Origin: Triglochin maritima | Lineage: Eukaryota > Streptophyta > Magnoliopsida > Alismatales > Juncaginaceae | Length of the DNA stretch: 64,000 nt | Direction of reading: 5' to 3' | Assembly (NCBI GenBank): GCA_963682175.1 | Contig: OY821782.1 | Coordinates: 30,897,741-30,961,740 of the forward strand | In this document: one piece after another, positions 63,151-64,000 of the stretch | Position numbering within the stretch: position 1 is the stretch's first letter | How the letters are laid out: each line of letters opens with the position of its first letter | Program-made: the position numbers and the translations under genes | The notes under the pieces: generated by a model | What the model was told of the DNA's origin: nothing | What the model saw: the letters and a program-made list of their open reading frames with translations, nothing else | The model's database searches: none

Positions 63151-64000
63151 TTCCCCCTCAAGTTGACTCTGGAAGATGTTGAAGGAGCCTAACTTGTGAA
63201 GAATATGTTGGAAGTGTTTCTGGTCGAGTGCTTTGGTGAAGATGTCTACTACTTGATCATTACTCTGAACGTAGGGGACTTCGATTTCTTTAGCTCGTAT
63301 CTTCTCACGAATGAAATGACAATCCACTACAATGTGTTTGGTTCGTTCGTGAAAATCAGGATTGGAGGCGATGTGTCTTGCGACGTTATTGTCATAGAAC
63401 ATTTGTATTGGATTCTGATTGCTTATATTCATGTCTTTGAGAAGTTGTTTGAGCCAAATAAGCTCACTTGTTGTGGAGGCCATTGCTCGGTATTCTGCTT
63501 TGGCGCTTGATCTAGCCACCACATTCTGCTTTGGAGGCCAAGTGACTATGTTTCCGCCAACGTAGGTGCAAAATGTAGTAGTGGATTTCCGATCGTGACT
63601 ACCTGCCCAATCTGCATCAGAGTAACCAACAATTGTATTAGAGTTGTTTTTCTTCATCCAGAGACCTTGGCCTGGGGTTTTGTTCAGATAGTGCAGGATC
63701 CAGTCCACAATCTCTAGATGACCTTTGTGCGGTGCATGCATAAATTGGCTTATTACGCTAACGGCATATGTAATGTCAGGTCTAGTGATAGTGAGGTAGA
63801 TAAGTTTACCAACTAATCTTTGAAATTGTCCTAAGTCTTGAACCGGTTCACCATAAACAAGACTAATTTTCCTATTAGTCTCAATTAGGGGTGTTGACTG
63901 GTTTAGACCCTATCTTTCAAGTTTCATGTAAGAGATCCAGAACGTATTTCCTTTGGGATAGAAATAGTCTTTTTTCTGAGTGGGCAATTTCAATTCCAAG
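63145..64000 (-). pseudogene. Copia reverse transcriptase end and RNase H
   Basis: The open part (63145-63741, 198 residues) is RNase H: GYSDADWAGSHDRKST (catalytic Asp), KAEYRAMA (Glu), MFYDNN (Asp), then QVVDIFTKAL, the typical C-terminal motif. Upstream to 64000 is the end of reverse transcriptase (LGIEIAHSEKRLFLSQRKYVLDLL, then FQRLVGKLIYLTITRPDITYAVS). It is broken by a stop after HET (about 63909) and a frameshift near 63880. The rest of the element lies beyond the window. Confidence 0.85.

Overview
This is nuclear DNA from a flowering plant, probably a eudicot, although the species cannot be read from the sequence. It is AT-rich and contains plant Copia, Tekay-type and Athila-type LTR retrotransposons, CACTA and hAT elements, and initiator-tRNA-Met and tRNA-Asp primer binding sites. 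Only one convincing host gene is visible: an intronless bHLH transcription factor of the JAM/bHLH13-bHLH3 type (minus strand, 13717-15426). Nearly everything else is mobile DNA, mostly decayed, and much of it nested.

Layout. 1-7627: a tandem LTR-internal-LTR-internal-LTR array of two gag-only Copia elements on the minus strand. 7701-10624: a small CACTA element holding a solo LTR. 10835-11402: a foldback MITE. 11403-13716: unassigned intergenic DNA. 13717-15426: the bHLH gene, with a foldback element (itself hit by a 482-bp hAT MITE) just upstream. 17714-20950: a truncated Athila-like element. 20955-24500: several CACTA ends and a MITE. 24495-46042: a decayed CACTA element split by a solo LTR (25724-26678) and by a Tekay chromovirus (26754-44621), which is itself split by a young Athila-like element carrying gag and protease only (29360-38802). 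46150-47905: a tandem duplication split by a solo LTR. 48236-49872: a CACTA end with a possible last exon. 49873-51965: a Tekay-like solo LTR. 53207-60783: an old Copia element with a solo LTR inside. 61083-64000: a Tekay-like LTR cut by a Copia element that runs off the window.

Insertion boundaries rest on matching target-site duplications: GCATT, GTGGGAGG, AAATT, TATCA, GCGAA, AATTC, CATTT and CTCAT. The nesting order agrees with LTR divergence counted by eye: a handful of differences between the LTRs of the inner Athila-like element and roughly 30 between those of the Tekay element.

The most unusual signal is regulatory. LTRs from different superfamilies carry dense tracts of the palindrome GGTCGACC (about 45 copies in about 3 kb, none seen elsewhere). 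The Athila-like elements carry a different dyad built from the same pentamer (GACCG...CGGTC), once just upstream of the LTR TATA box and again in the leader after the primer binding site. I read these as candidate binding-site or RNA-pairing modules of the retrotransposons. That reading is inference.
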